Source: Streptomyces cellostaticus (GTDB lineage Bacteria > Actinomycetota > Actinomycetes > Streptomycetales > Streptomycetaceae). From it: a DNA stretch of 64,000 nucleotides. The stretch spans positions 52,211 to 116,210 of the forward strand of contig NZ_KQ948041.1 of the NCBI RefSeq assembly GCF_001513965.1, written 5' to 3'. The first letter of the stretch is position 1. Every line of letters begins with the position of its first letter. This document shows positions 8,131 to 15,858 of the stretch, piece by piece. The notes beneath the pieces were generated by a model. That model had not been told where the DNA came from. It did no database searches and was given only the letters and a program-made list of their open reading frames with translations. A program made the position numbers and the translations under genes.

Positions 8131-9347
8131 GTCGGCACCCGGTCCCGGTCGCTCGCGGACCCCACCTCACCCTCCCCCCTGCGCGCCACCGGGCCCGCCT
8201 TGCGTATCTCCCCCCACCAGCCCACCCCCGTCAGCGTCAGGGTCAGCCCCACGCCCGCCAGGATCGCCGTCGAGGGAGCTGTCCAGGTGAGCAGGGCGCC
8301 CGCCAGGGAGCCCGTGGCTGCGTAACCGGCGCCGACTGCTGCGTACATGACCGAGTACGCGGCGGCCAGCGCTTCGGGCGGGAGGGCCTCGCGCAGGGAC
8401 AGGTTGCGGGTGAGCATCGCCCCGGACTGGAGCAGTCCCGCCACCGCAAGACCGGCCGCGATGCCGGGCCCGGCCGGTATCAGCGCGACCGCGGTCAGGG
8501 CCGCCGCCATCCCGCACAGCAACAGCACACTGCGCGTGGCCAGTCGGCCCGGCCAGGTGCGCAGCCCGTACAGGAACGCGCCCACACCCGCGGTCGCCGA
8601 CATGCCGAGCAGCAGCGGTCCCGACCAGCCGACGCCGATACCGCGCTGTTCCAGGAGCGCCGGCAGCACCAGTTCGGCGAGGGCGAGCAGGGACAGGCCG
8701 GCCGCACCGGTGACGTACACCGGCCAGGCGCCCGCCAGCACACGGAGTCCGGACGTGCCCCCGGTCCGCTCCTGCGCCTGCCACCCCTCGGGCAGCAGCC
8801 ACAGGCCCGCGACCGAGGAGGCCATCAGGGCCGCCGCGAGCAGCAGCGGCAAGCCCGGGGCGACACCGAGCGCGAGGCCGGTCACCGCGGCCGGGGACAC
8901 CGCCCAGATGCCCGAGGTCAGCATCGACTCGACCGACAGGGCCTGCGCGGCGGCGTGCCCGGGGACCAGTGAGGTGAGCAGGGCGCGCAGCCCTCCGGAG
9001 GCCGCCGCGGGTGCGGCACCGGCGAGGAACGCGAACGCGGCGAGGAGCACCGGGGGGCCGCCGGGAAACGCGCCGAGGCCCGCGAAGCCGACGGCACCAA
9101 GGGCAAGGCCGGCGGCCAGGTGCGGGCGGGCCCGGCGGGGGTTCATGCGCATGCCGAGCACGGGGGCGCCGAGGATCTCACCGATGACATAGGCCGCGGC
9201 GAGGGCGGCGCCCAGCGGGTAACCGCCCGGGCGTTCGCGGACCAGGAAGACCAGGGCCAGCGGGGCCATCGCCACCGGCATCCGGGCACCGATAGCCACG
9301 CAGGTCCAGGTCAGCACCTGTTTGGAGGCGACGTCGCGGTAGGTCAT
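8115..9347 (-). CDS. MFS transporter, 410 aa
   Basis: Membrane protein of about 12 hydrophobic segments rich in Ala, Gly and Leu, with a short Arg-containing loop after the second segment (GMRMNPRRARPHL) and an Arg/Asp-rich hydrophilic tail. It fits the drug/sugar-type major facilitators. The start ATG 9347 (MTYRDVASKQVL) was preferred over an upstream in-frame codon at 9380 because the extra residues would lie before any membrane segment and look non-coding. It is convergent with the methyltransferase gene and in tandem with the alcohol dehydrogenase operon, whose stop lies 90 bases upstream. Substrate unknown. Confidence 0.8.
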   Translation of the reverse strand: MTYRDVASKQVLTWTCVAIGARMPVAMAPLALVFLVRERPGGYPLGAALAAAYVIGEILGAPVLGMRMNPRRARPHLAAGLALGAVGFAGLGAFPGGPPVLLAAFAFLAGAAPAAASGGLRALLTSLVPGHAAAQALSVESMLTSGIWAVSPAAVTGLALGVAPGLPLLLAAALMASSVAGLWLLPEGWQAQERTGGTSGLRVLAGAWPVYVTGAAGLSLLALAELVLPALLEQRGIGVGWSGPLLLGMSATAGVGAFLYGLRTWPGRLATRSVLLLCGMAAALTAVALIPAGPGIAAGLAVAGLLQSGAMLTRNLSLREALPPEALAAAYSVMYAAVGAGYAATGSLAGALLTWTAPSTAILAGVGLTLTLTGVGWWGEIRKAGPVARRGEGEVGSASDRDRVPTVPKS

Positions 9348-9437
9348 GCGATGACGGTAGGGGCCGGCGCCGACAATCACCGCCGCAATTTCCCCTGCCT
9401 GTGGACAACTCCGCGGCTGTGGACACCCACGGCCGTC

Positions 9438-10487
9438 TCAGAACGCGAGCACCCCCCGCGCCACCCGCCCCGCCTCCGCATCGGCCCTCGCCTTCTCGAA
9501 GTCCTCCACCGGGTAGGTCGCCGTCACCAACTCGTCCAGGAGCAGGCGGCCTTGGCGGTACAGCTCGGCGTACAGGGGGATGTCCCGCTGGGGACGGGAG
9601 GAGCCGTAGCGGCAGCCGAGGATCGCCTTGTCCAGGAACATGGAGGAGACGAGGAAGGACGCCTCCGCACCCGCCCGGGGCACGCCGAGCAGGACGGCCT
9701 GGCCGTGGCGGTCGAGGAGGTTGATCGCCTGACGGATCAGTTCCACCCGGCCGACGCACTCGAAGACGTGGTCGGCGCCGGTCGGCAGGATGTCCCGGAC
9801 GCCGTCCGCCGAGGTCAGGAAGTCGGTCGCGCCGAACTGCCGGGCCGCCGCCTCCTTCGCCGGATTGGCGTCCACGGCCACGATCCTGAGGGCCCCGGCG
9901 AGGCGCGCACCCTGCAGGACGTTCAGCCCGATACCGCCGGTGCCGATGACGACCACGCTGTCCCCGCGGTCCACCCGCGCCCGGTTGAGGACCGCGCCGA
10001 CCCCGGTGAGCACCCCGCAGCCGATCAGGGCCGCCGCCGGCAGCGGGATGTCCTTCGGGATCCGCACCGCCTGCACGGCCTTGACGACCGTACGTTCCGC
10101 GAAGGCCGAGTTGCAGGCGAACTGGTACACCGTCCGCCCGCCCCGCGTGAAGGGCTGCTGCGGGCGGCCGATCGCCTGGCGGCACATGGTCGGGCGGCCC
10201 CGGTCGCACTCCGCGCACGTGCCGCAGTTGGCGAGCGTGGACAGGGCCACGTGGTCACCGGGGGCCACATGGGTCACGCCCGCACCCACGGCCTCGACCA
10301 CGCCCGCGCCCTCGTGGCCCAGCACCACGGGGACCGGGAAGGGGATGGTGCCGTCCACCACCGAGAGGTCGCTGTGGCACAGCCCGGCCGCCGCGATCGC
10401 CACCAGCACCTCGCCGGGCCCCGGCTCCCGTACCGTCAGGTCGTCCACCACCTGGACCTGCTTGCCGTCGAACACCACGCCACGCAT
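9438..10487 (-). CDS. Zn-dependent alcohol dehydrogenase, 349 aa
   Basis: Medium-chain Zn alcohol dehydrogenase. Catalytic Zn ligands are in GLCHSD (Cys37, followed by His38) and the GHEGAG motif near residue 60. Four structural-Zn cysteines appear in CGTCAECDRGRPTMC. The NAD-binding fold is VVIGTGGIGLNVLQ. It would oxidise an alcohol or hydroxyacyl intermediate. It starts on the last base of the upstream acyl-CoA dehydrogenase stop codon (TGATG), so the two are coupled. The operon order is SDR, acyl-CoA dehydrogenase, alcohol dehydrogenase, so it belongs to the operator-controlled regulon via the site at 12703. Confidence 0.9.
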   Translation of the reverse strand: MRGVVFDGKQVQVVDDLTVREPGPGEVLVAIAAAGLCHSDLSVVDGTIPFPVPVVLGHEGAGVVEAVGAGVTHVAPGDHVALSTLANCGTCAECDRGRPTMCRQAIGRPQQPFTRGGRTVYQFACNSAFAERTVVKAVQAVRIPKDIPLPAAALIGCGVLTGVGAVLNRARVDRGDSVVVIGTGGIGLNVLQGARLAGALRIVAVDANPAKEAAARQFGATDFLTSADGVRDILPTGADHVFECVGRVELIRQAINLLDRHGQAVLLGVPRAGAEASFLVSSMFLDKAILGCRYGSSRPQRDIPLYAELYRQGRLLLDELVTATYPVEDFEKARADAEAGRVARGVLAF

Positions 10488-11635
10488 CACACGACCCCCT
10501 TCGGCTCTCTCGGCAGACCGAGCACCCGCTCGGCGATGATCGTGCGCTGGACCTGGTCCGAGCCGCCGTAGACGGTGTCGGCCCGGGAGAAGAGGAACAG
10601 GTGCTGGTCGGGGTCGATCTCGTACGGCGCCGACGGCGACCAGTCCACGGGCCCCACGGCGGCCGCCCCGCCCCGGACCTGGACGGCCAGTTCCCCCAGC
10701 CGCTGGTGCCAGTTCGCCCACAGCAGCTTGGCCACGCTGGGCGCGCCCGCGTCGCCGGAGCCGCCGAGGGTGCGCAGGGCGTTCCAGCGCATGGTGCGCA
10801 GTTCGGCCCACTGGCGCACGAGCCGGGCGCGTACGACCGGGTCGTCGGCGGCGCCGGTGCGCCGGGCCGTCCGTACGACCTGTGCCAGTTCCTCGGCGAA
10901 TCCGATCTGCTGGGCGAGTGTCGACACGCCGCGCTCGAAGCCGAGCAGGCTCATCGCCACCCGCCAGCCCTGCCCCGCTCCCCCGACGACGTGTTCCACG
11001 CGCGCGCGTGCCCCGTCGAAGAAGACCTCGTTGAAGTCGCTCGTGCCGGTCATCTGGCGGATGGGCCGGACCTCGATACGGCCCGGCTGGTCCATGGGGA
11101 CGAGCAGGAAGCTGAGGCCGTGGTGGCGGCGGGAGTCCGGGTCGGTCCGGGCCAGGACGAAGCACCAGTCGGCCTCGTGGGCGAGGGAGGTCCAGATCTT
11201 CTGGCCGGTGATCCGGTACGACGACCCCTCACGCACCGCCGACGTGCGTATACCCGCCAGGTCGGAACCGGCCCCCGGTTCGCTGTAGCCCTGGCACCAC
11301 AGCTCCTCCCCGGCCGCGATCGGCGGCAGGAAGCGTCTCTTGTGCTCCTCGCTGCCGTGGGCGATGAGGGTGGGGGCGAGCAGGTTCTCCCCGATGTGGC
11401 CGGACCGCGGGGGCGCGTCCGAGCGGGCGTACTCCTCGGCCCAGGCGACCTGCTGGGTGAGGGTGGCGGTGCGATTGCCGTACCCGCCCTCCGGCCAGCC
11501 GATCCCGATCCAGCCCGCCTCTCCGAGGGTCCGCTCCCAACTGCGCCGCTGCAGGGTGCGGTTGGCGTGAGCGGCCAACCACGCACGAGCCTCGGTGCGG
11601 AACGCATCGTCCTCGGAGGTGAATTCAAAGTCCAC
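10487..11635 (-). CDS. Acyl-CoA dehydrogenase, 382 aa
   Basis: Full-length FAD-dependent acyl-CoA dehydrogenase. The FAD/substrate segment CQGYSEPGAGSDLAG lies near residue 115 and is followed by KIWTSLAHEADWCFVLARTD. The C-terminal subunit-interface segment is VQRTIIAERVLGLPRE. The GTG start at 11635 follows GAGAGGAGC, a strong ribosome-binding site; upstream in-frame sequence is a dispersed repeat. It would introduce a double bond into an acyl-CoA whose ring or side chain is unknown. It closely resembles the acyl-CoA dehydrogenase at 15855-16988, so the two probably arose by duplication or act on related intermediates. Confidence 0.9.
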   Translation of the reverse strand: MDFEFTSEDDAFRTEARAWLAAHANRTLQRRSWERTLGEAGWIGIGWPEGGYGNRTATLTQQVAWAEEYARSDAPPRSGHIGENLLAPTLIAHGSEEHKRRFLPPIAAGEELWCQGYSEPGAGSDLAGIRTSAVREGSSYRITGQKIWTSLAHEADWCFVLARTDPDSRRHHGLSFLLVPMDQPGRIEVRPIRQMTGTSDFNEVFFDGARARVEHVVGGAGQGWRVAMSLLGFERGVSTLAQQIGFAEELAQVVRTARRTGAADDPVVRARLVRQWAELRTMRWNALRTLGGSGDAGAPSVAKLLWANWHQRLGELAVQVRGGAAAVGPVDWSPSAPYEIDPDQHLFLFSRADTVYGGSDQVQRTIIAERVLGLPREPKGVV

Positions 11636-11670
11636 GACCGCTCCTCTCGACACCGGTCGGATCAGCCAGC

Positions 11671-11735
11671 CCAGGGGCGCGGGACTGTATCGATATGCGG
11701 CTCCGCCGCGTGGGCGCGACCAGCCGCAGAGGACC
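11671..11735 (+). repeat. Dispersed Streptomyces palindromic repeat, copy R1
   Basis: Begins AGGGGCGCGGGACTGTATCG and ends GGGCGCGACCAGCCGC, with an internal GCGGC-TCC-GCCGC hairpin. It lies in the 133-base gap between the SDR and acyl-CoA dehydrogenase genes. The same element recurs at 30524, 33011 and 40014, with a short form at 45485. Confidence 0.8.
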
Positions 11736-11768
11736 CGCAGCCGCCATACGACGCATCCCCCCGAGCTC

Positions 11769-12680
11769 TTAGGCGTTCGGCCGCTCGCCCTGCGCAGCGG
11801 ACCTCTCCATCGCCGCCAACTGCGCAAGCATCGGCATCGGATCCACCCCGACCGACCCGGGCAGAAACTCCGCGATCGTCTCCGGCGTCCACCCGCCGGA
11901 GGCATACGCCGCCCGGAGTTCACGAGGCTGCGCCCACACCGCGATCTTGGGACCGGCGATCGTGTACACCTGGCCGGTGATGCCCTGCTCCTTGGCGGGG
12001 TCGGACAGCAGGTACACCACCAGCGCCGCCACGTCCTCCGGCTCGCCGATCTCCTTCAGCTCCATCGGAACGCCCGCCGACATCCGCGTACGGGCCACGG
12101 GGGCGACCGCGTTCGCGGTCACCCCGTACTTGTTCAAGCCCAGCGCAGCGCTCCGCACCAGCGAGATGATCCCGCCCTTCGCAGCGCTGTAGTTGGCCTG
12201 CGACACGGAGCCCTGGTGGTTGCCGCTGGTGAAGCCGATGAGGGTGCCGGACTTCTGGCGGCGCATGACGGCGGAGGCCGCCCGGAAGACGGTGAACGTG
12301 CCCTTGAGATGGGTGGCGACCACCGGGTCCCACTCCTCCTCGGACATGTTGAACAGCATGCGTTCGCGCAGGATCCCGGCGACGCAGACGACCCCGTCGA
12401 GACGGCCGTACGAGGACAGGGCCGCCTCGACGACCCGCTGACCGCCGGCCATCGTGGAGATGTCGTCGGCGACCGCGACCGCCTCGCCGCCCGCCGCCTC
12501 GATCTCCTTGACGACGGTGTCGGCGACCTCGCTCGTCGGCGAGGTGCCGTCGGTGGACACCCCGTAGTCGTTGACGACGACCTTCGCCCCCTCGGCCGCC
12601 GCCGCGAGCGAAACCGCACGCCCGATGCCCCGTCCGGCGCCCGTCACGGCGACCACCTTGCCTGCCAAGAAGTTCCCCAC
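11769..12680 (-). CDS. SDR-family oxidoreductase (hydroxyacyl-CoA dehydrogenase-like), 303 aa
   Basis: Short-chain dehydrogenase with the cofactor motif TGAGRGIG (residues 13-20), the catalytic Tyr164-x3-Lys168 in YSAAKGG, and a likely catalytic Ser152. The NDYGVSTDGTSPTSEVAD insertion after strand 2 resembles SDRs of the peroxisomal multifunctional enzyme type 2 and 17-beta-HSD4 group, which oxidise 3-hydroxyacyl-CoAs. The C-terminal ~70 residues extend the usual fold (WTPETIAEFLPGSVGVDPMP). It is the first gene of a leftward operon with an acyl-CoA dehydrogenase and alcohol dehydrogenase. An operator lies 23 bases upstream, shared with the divergent cyclase gene. Confidence 0.88.
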   Translation of the reverse strand: MGNFLAGKVVAVTGAGRGIGRAVSLAAAAEGAKVVVNDYGVSTDGTSPTSEVADTVVKEIEAAGGEAVAVADDISTMAGGQRVVEAALSSYGRLDGVVCVAGILRERMLFNMSEEEWDPVVATHLKGTFTVFRAASAVMRRQKSGTLIGFTSGNHQGSVSQANYSAAKGGIISLVRSAALGLNKYGVTANAVAPVARTRMSAGVPMELKEIGEPEDVAALVVYLLSDPAKEQGITGQVYTIAGPKIAVWAQPRELRAAYASGGWTPETIAEFLPGSVGVDPMPMLAQLAAMERSAAQGERPNA

Positions 12681-12702
12681 GTCCGGCCCCTTCCCGCGGT
12701 TT

Positions 12703-12717
12703 CTGACGGACCGTTAG
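12703..12717. promoter_or_regulatory. Operator copy 3 (CTGAC-GGACC-GTTAG)
   Basis: A one-mismatch copy of the dyad, in the 85-base divergent promoter between the SDR operon (-) and the cyclase gene (+), so one site can control both. Its spacer GGACC is identical to that of copy 4. Confidence 0.7.
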
Positions 12718-12765
12718 ATTTTATGTCGCGTCGGATGTGCGGACACAAGCCCCGGGGAGGCATCG

Positions 12766-13692
12766 ATGTCACTGCCCGCCGAGTTCCACGACATCGCCAA
12801 GCGCGTGAACAACTGGGGGCGTTGGGGGCCCGATGACGAGATCGGCACCCTGAACCTGATCACCGGCGAGGTGGTGCGCGAGGCCGCGGCCTGCGTCCGC
12901 ACCGGGCGCCGGGTGCCGCTCGCGCTGCCGCTCCAGCAGGACGGGGTGCAGACCGGGATGATCCCCGGGCGGGTCAATCCGCTGCACGCGATGGTGCAGA
13001 TCAACCAGGAGCTGTTCGGACCGGGCACGGTGGCGTGCAGCGACGACGCGGTGACCATGGGGTTGCAGGCGGGCACCCACTGGGACGCACTGACCCATGT
13101 CTCGCACTCCGGCAAGCTCTACAACGGCCGCCCGGCGCACACGGTCACCGCGCACGCAGGTGCGGAGTTCGGCGGCATCGACAAGGCGCGGCACATCGTC
13201 TCGCGCGGGGTGCTGCTGGACGTGGCACGCGCGCGGGGCGTGGACCGGCTGGCGGGCGGGCACGCGGTCACGCCGGAGGACCTGGAGGCGGCGGAGGAGC
13301 TGGCCGGTACGCGCGTGCGCGCCGGTGACATCGTGCTCGTACGGACCGGGCAGGTGCGGGTCTGTCTGGCCGGGGACAAGCACGGGTACGGCTATCCGTC
13401 GCCGGGTCTCTCGGTGCGCTGCCCGGAGTGGTTCCACGCGCGCGATGTCGCCGCGGTCGCGAACGACACGCTCACATTTGAGATCTTTCCGCCCGAGATC
13501 GAGAATCTATGGCTGCCCGTGCACGCCCTGGACCTGGTGGAGATGGGGATGCTCCAGGGGCAGAACTGGAATCTCGAAGAATTGTCCACAGCCTGTGGAG
13601 AAGAAGGGCGGTACGCGTTCCTGCTGTCGGCGATGCCCGAGCCGTTCGTCGGGGCGACGGGGACGCCGGTGGCGCCTGTAGCCGTCCTGTGA
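12766..13692 (+). CDS. Cyclase-family metal-dependent hydrolase, 308 aa
   Basis: Member of the cyclase/kynurenine formamidase-like family (PF04199). The metal-binding signature is GTHWDALTHVSHSG, with His105, Asp107 and His111 as the expected ligands. Further family segments are ISKG-like DIVLVRTGQ and a C-terminal PVHALDLVEMGM. Members hydrolyse amides, lactones or cyclic diketones, so ring opening of a pathway intermediate is plausible (inference). The ATG is preceded by GGGGAGG. Divergent from the SDR operon and sharing its operator. The C-terminal codons include a few AT-richer triplets (AATCTCGAAGAATTG) but coding bias is otherwise normal. Confidence 0.88.
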   Translation: MSLPAEFHDIAKRVNNWGRWGPDDEIGTLNLITGEVVREAAACVRTGRRVPLALPLQQDGVQTGMIPGRVNPLHAMVQINQELFGPGTVACSDDAVTMGLQAGTHWDALTHVSHSGKLYNGRPAHTVTAHAGAEFGGIDKARHIVSRGVLLDVARARGVDRLAGGHAVTPEDLEAAEELAGTRVRAGDIVLVRTGQVRVCLAGDKHGYGYPSPGLSVRCPEWFHARDVAAVANDTLTFEIFPPEIENLWLPVHALDLVEMGMLQGQNWNLEELSTACGEEGRYAFLLSAMPEPFVGATGTPVAPVAVL

Positions 13693-13928
13693 AGTCCGGT
13701 TGGCGGCGCGCCCCCTGCAGACGACTTCGCGCCGCCATCCGGTGCGACCCACACTCGACGAGGGCCGCCGTCACCCGAGCCCTCGCCGTCCCCTCGCGGC
13801 GAATCGTTGCCCACAAGCGTGTTCAAGCGGTCACAAGCCGTCAACACCGGTACGGGGGTTTATTACTTTCGCCCCGTTCATACTGACCGCGCACGGATGC
13901 ATCCCCGGCGCACCGCCGCACCGGAGGC

Positions 13929-14441
13929 CTACACCGCTTCGAACGCGAGGTCCTCGTACGCGGACAGACCGCCCCCGTACGCCACCGCTGCGCCCTCCCG
14001 GGCCTTCGAGCAGCGGTCCAGTTCGCACCAGATGCTCTTGCCGGAGCCCTCGGGGCTCCAGCCCCAGCGGTCGGCGAGGCAGTCGACGAGCGCCAGGCCC
14101 CGGCCGCCGGTGGCGTCACTGCCGGCGCAGCGCGGGACGGGGGCACGGGAACTGCTGTCGGCCACCTCCAGCCGCACGGTGGCCGACTCGGCCGCCTCCG
14201 CTTCCGCCTCCGCCACCTCTTCCTTCGCCGCGCCGGGCAGGGACAGCCGCAGCAGAGCCGGGCGGCCGGTGTGCACCACGGCGTTGGTCACCAGCTCGGA
14301 GACGAGCAGGATCAGGGTCTCGGCCAACGGTTCGTCGGCCCCTATGCCGAGCCCGGCGAGGCGTGAGCGGGCCCACCTTCTCGCCCGTCCCACCTCCGCA
14401 GGGTCGGGCCGGATCTCCAGCTGCACTTGAAGCACCTGCAC
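13929..14441 (-). CDS. RsbW-like HATPase regulator (ATP-binding protein), 170 aa
   Basis: Histidine-kinase-like ATPase of the anti-sigma/serine kinase group that is abundant in Streptomyces. The N-box is ETLILLVSELVTNAVVHTG (about residues 40-58) and the G-box is GGRGLALVDCLADRWG (about 112-127). An Ala/Glu-rich insertion sits between the boxes. It probably phosphorylates an STAS antagonist or sequesters a sigma factor. The GTG start lies three bases after the stop of a 35-residue membrane peptide gene, which suggests translational coupling. No STAS partner is adjacent; the nearest in the window is at 20483. Confidence 0.85.
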   Translation of the reverse strand: MQVLQVQLEIRPDPAEVGRARRWARSRLAGLGIGADEPLAETLILLVSELVTNAVVHTGRPALLRLSLPGAAKEEVAEAEAEAAESATVRLEVADSSSRAPVPRCAGSDATGGRGLALVDCLADRWGWSPEGSGKSIWCELDRCSKAREGAAVAYGGGLSAYEDLAFEAV

Positions 14442-14444
14442 CGC

Positions 14445-14552
14445 TCACACCATCCGAACCGGCGGACACATGACCCCACGCCAGCCGAACGCCGCGACGG
14501 AAGCCGCGGCGAGCAGCACGACGAGGGCCACGATCGTAGCCATTTTCTGCAT
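14445..14552 (-). CDS. 35-aa single-span membrane peptide
   Basis: A short frame beginning MQKMATIVALVVLLAAAS (ATG 14552; ATG 14543 also in frame) that forms one clear transmembrane helix followed by FGWRGVM and a short tail. Its TGA (14445-14447) lies 3 bases before the GTG of the HATPase gene, an arrangement typical of coupled translation. I recognise no family. Such a peptide could anchor or leader-regulate the HATPase protein. It could also be chance, because small hydrophobic frames occur in GC-rich DNA. Confidence 0.5.
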   Translation of the reverse strand: MQKMATIVALVVLLAAASVAAFGWRGVMCPPVRMV

Positions 14553-14979
14553 GGCCAGAACAATGGCCAGAGCAAGGGTCACGGACCGTGATTCCCTTGC
14601 GAGACAGCATGGTTGACGTACAGTCACCCCAACAAGCGCTTCGGGCATATTCCAGCGCGAAGGAGTACGCGTGCTCCATACTGTGCGACGCGCGTGCCGG
14701 GGAGTCGAACAGGCGGGAGCGCAAGCCCTTACCGCCCCGCGAGCAGCGGCGCGCATCGCGCGGCCCGGCAACGCCCCAGGGGCACCACCGGCACGGCTCG
14801 TGCTCGCAGCCACTCGCATCCCACACAAGGTACCGGAGGGGGCACCCGACTCCAGGACGTGACGAGTCACGCGAAGGACACAACCCGGTATCGACGCTCC
14901 GTGATTCCGGTATGCCACGTTCCGCGACATCCCGGTCCGGCGATTCATCGACGGCCCAGCCCAGGGCGCTGCGGGGCGG
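14553..14979. other. 427-base stretch without a firm gene
   Basis: It lies between the leftward membrane-peptide/HATPase pair and the 3' end of an acyl-CoA dehydrogenase. It holds the pair's promoter region, a weak 63-aa rightward ORF (14671-14862) and the dyad GTGAC-GA-GTCAC at 14859-14870. No RNA gene is visible. Confidence 0.5.
14671..14862 (+). CDS. Possible 63-aa small ORF
   Basis: GTG 14671 follows an excellent ribosome-binding site, GAAGGAG at 14659-14665 (5-base spacing). The product is Ala/Arg/Pro-rich (LTAPRAAARIARPG) with no recognised domain. Codon bias is only moderate and two other frames are also open here, so it may be spurious. The strong Shine-Dalgarno sequence is the only positive evidence. 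Confidence 0.27.
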   Translation: MLHTVRRACRGVEQAGAQALTAPRAAARIARPGNAPGAPPARLVLAATRIPHKVPEGAPDSRT

Positions 14980-15858
14980 TCAGGCCACCAGATCGGCGGC
15001 AAGCGCTTCCTCACTCTGCGTACTCCCGCCGCCACGTTGGGCCCGCACCCAGGCCCGTTTGAGATGCAGATGGACTTCCGCCTCCCAGGTGAAGCCCATG
15101 CCGCCGTGCACCTGGAGGCAGTCGCGGGCGCCGCGCACGGCGGCCTCGTCGGCGAGCAGCCGGGCGGCGGCGATATCGGCCGGATCGGCGGTCACGGCGG
15201 CCGCGTAGACGGCGGCGCGGGCCGTCTCGGCGCGCACCAGCAGGTCGGCGCACAGGTGTTTGACCGCCTGGAAGGCCCCGATCGGCTGCCCGAACTGCTC
15301 ACGCGCCCGGGCGTGTTGCACGGCCAGCTCGCACGCGCGCGTGGCCGTGCCGAGCTGCTCGGCTGCGGTGAGAAGCACGGCCACCGGGTCCGGCGCGTCC
15401 GCGCCCGCGCCCAGAACGCGGTGCAGGGGCGTCAGCGGGTCCACCGAGCGCAGCGGCAGGGCCCCGGAGGCATCCCCGCACACGGTGTCCGCCGCGTCCA
15501 GCCACTCCACCAGAGAGCCGTCCGCGCGGGCCACGACACACTCACCGGTGGCGGCGCCGGGTACGGTCCCGGCGGCGAGGTGACTGGCCAGCACGGGCCC
15601 CGGGAGCAGCGCGCGGCCGGTCTCCTCGAAGACCAGCACCGTCTCCGGCAGACCGAGGCCGACCCCGCCCTCCGCCTCCGGCAGGCGCAGCGCGAACAGG
15701 CCCGCTGCGCCGAGCTCCCGCCACAGCTCCCGGTCCAGGTGTCCGGGCCGGGCCACGGCCGCCCGGAGCGCGTCGGCACCGAACCGGCGTTCCAGCAGCT
15801 GCCGCACCCCGGCCCGCAACGCCCGCTGTTCCTCGGTGAGTCGGAAGCGCACGGTCAC
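14980..15858 (-). CDS. Acyl-CoA dehydrogenase, short subunit, 292 aa
   Basis: Acyl-CoA dehydrogenase-family protein shorter than the usual ~380 residues. It keeps an N-terminal helical domain (TEEQRALRAGVRQLL), a compressed middle domain, and the C-terminal helical bundle (RAREQFGQPIGAFQAVKHL, VHGGMGFTWEAEVHLHLKRA). Paired long and short acyl-CoA dehydrogenases in one operon are typical of the alpha2-beta2 enzymes known from steroid side-chain and ring catabolism in mycobacteria, so it is likely the partner of the 377-aa protein just upstream. GTG 15858 overlaps that gene's stop by GTGA. Third gene of the leftward amidohydrolase operon. Confidence 0.85.
   Translation of the reverse strand: MTVRFRLTEEQRALRAGVRQLLERRFGADALRAAVARPGHLDRELWRELGAAGLFALRLPEAEGGVGLGLPETVLVFEETGRALLPGPVLASHLAAGTVPGAATGECVVARADGSLVEWLDAADTVCGDASGALPLRSVDPLTPLHRVLGAGADAPDPVAVLLTAAEQLGTATRACELAVQHARAREQFGQPIGAFQAVKHLCADLLVRAETARAAVYAAAVTADPADIAAARLLADEAAVRGARDCLQVHGGMGFTWEAEVHLHLKRAWVRAQRGGGSTQSEEALAADLVA

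Noticed and set aside
14859..14870. GTGAC-GA-GTCAC as another regulon operator
   Set aside because: Arms and spacer differ from CTGAC-N5-GTCAG and no start codon follows at a suitable distance.
14553..14979. A tRNA or other structured RNA gene
   Set aside because: No cloverleaf or conserved T-loop sequence could be traced on either strand.
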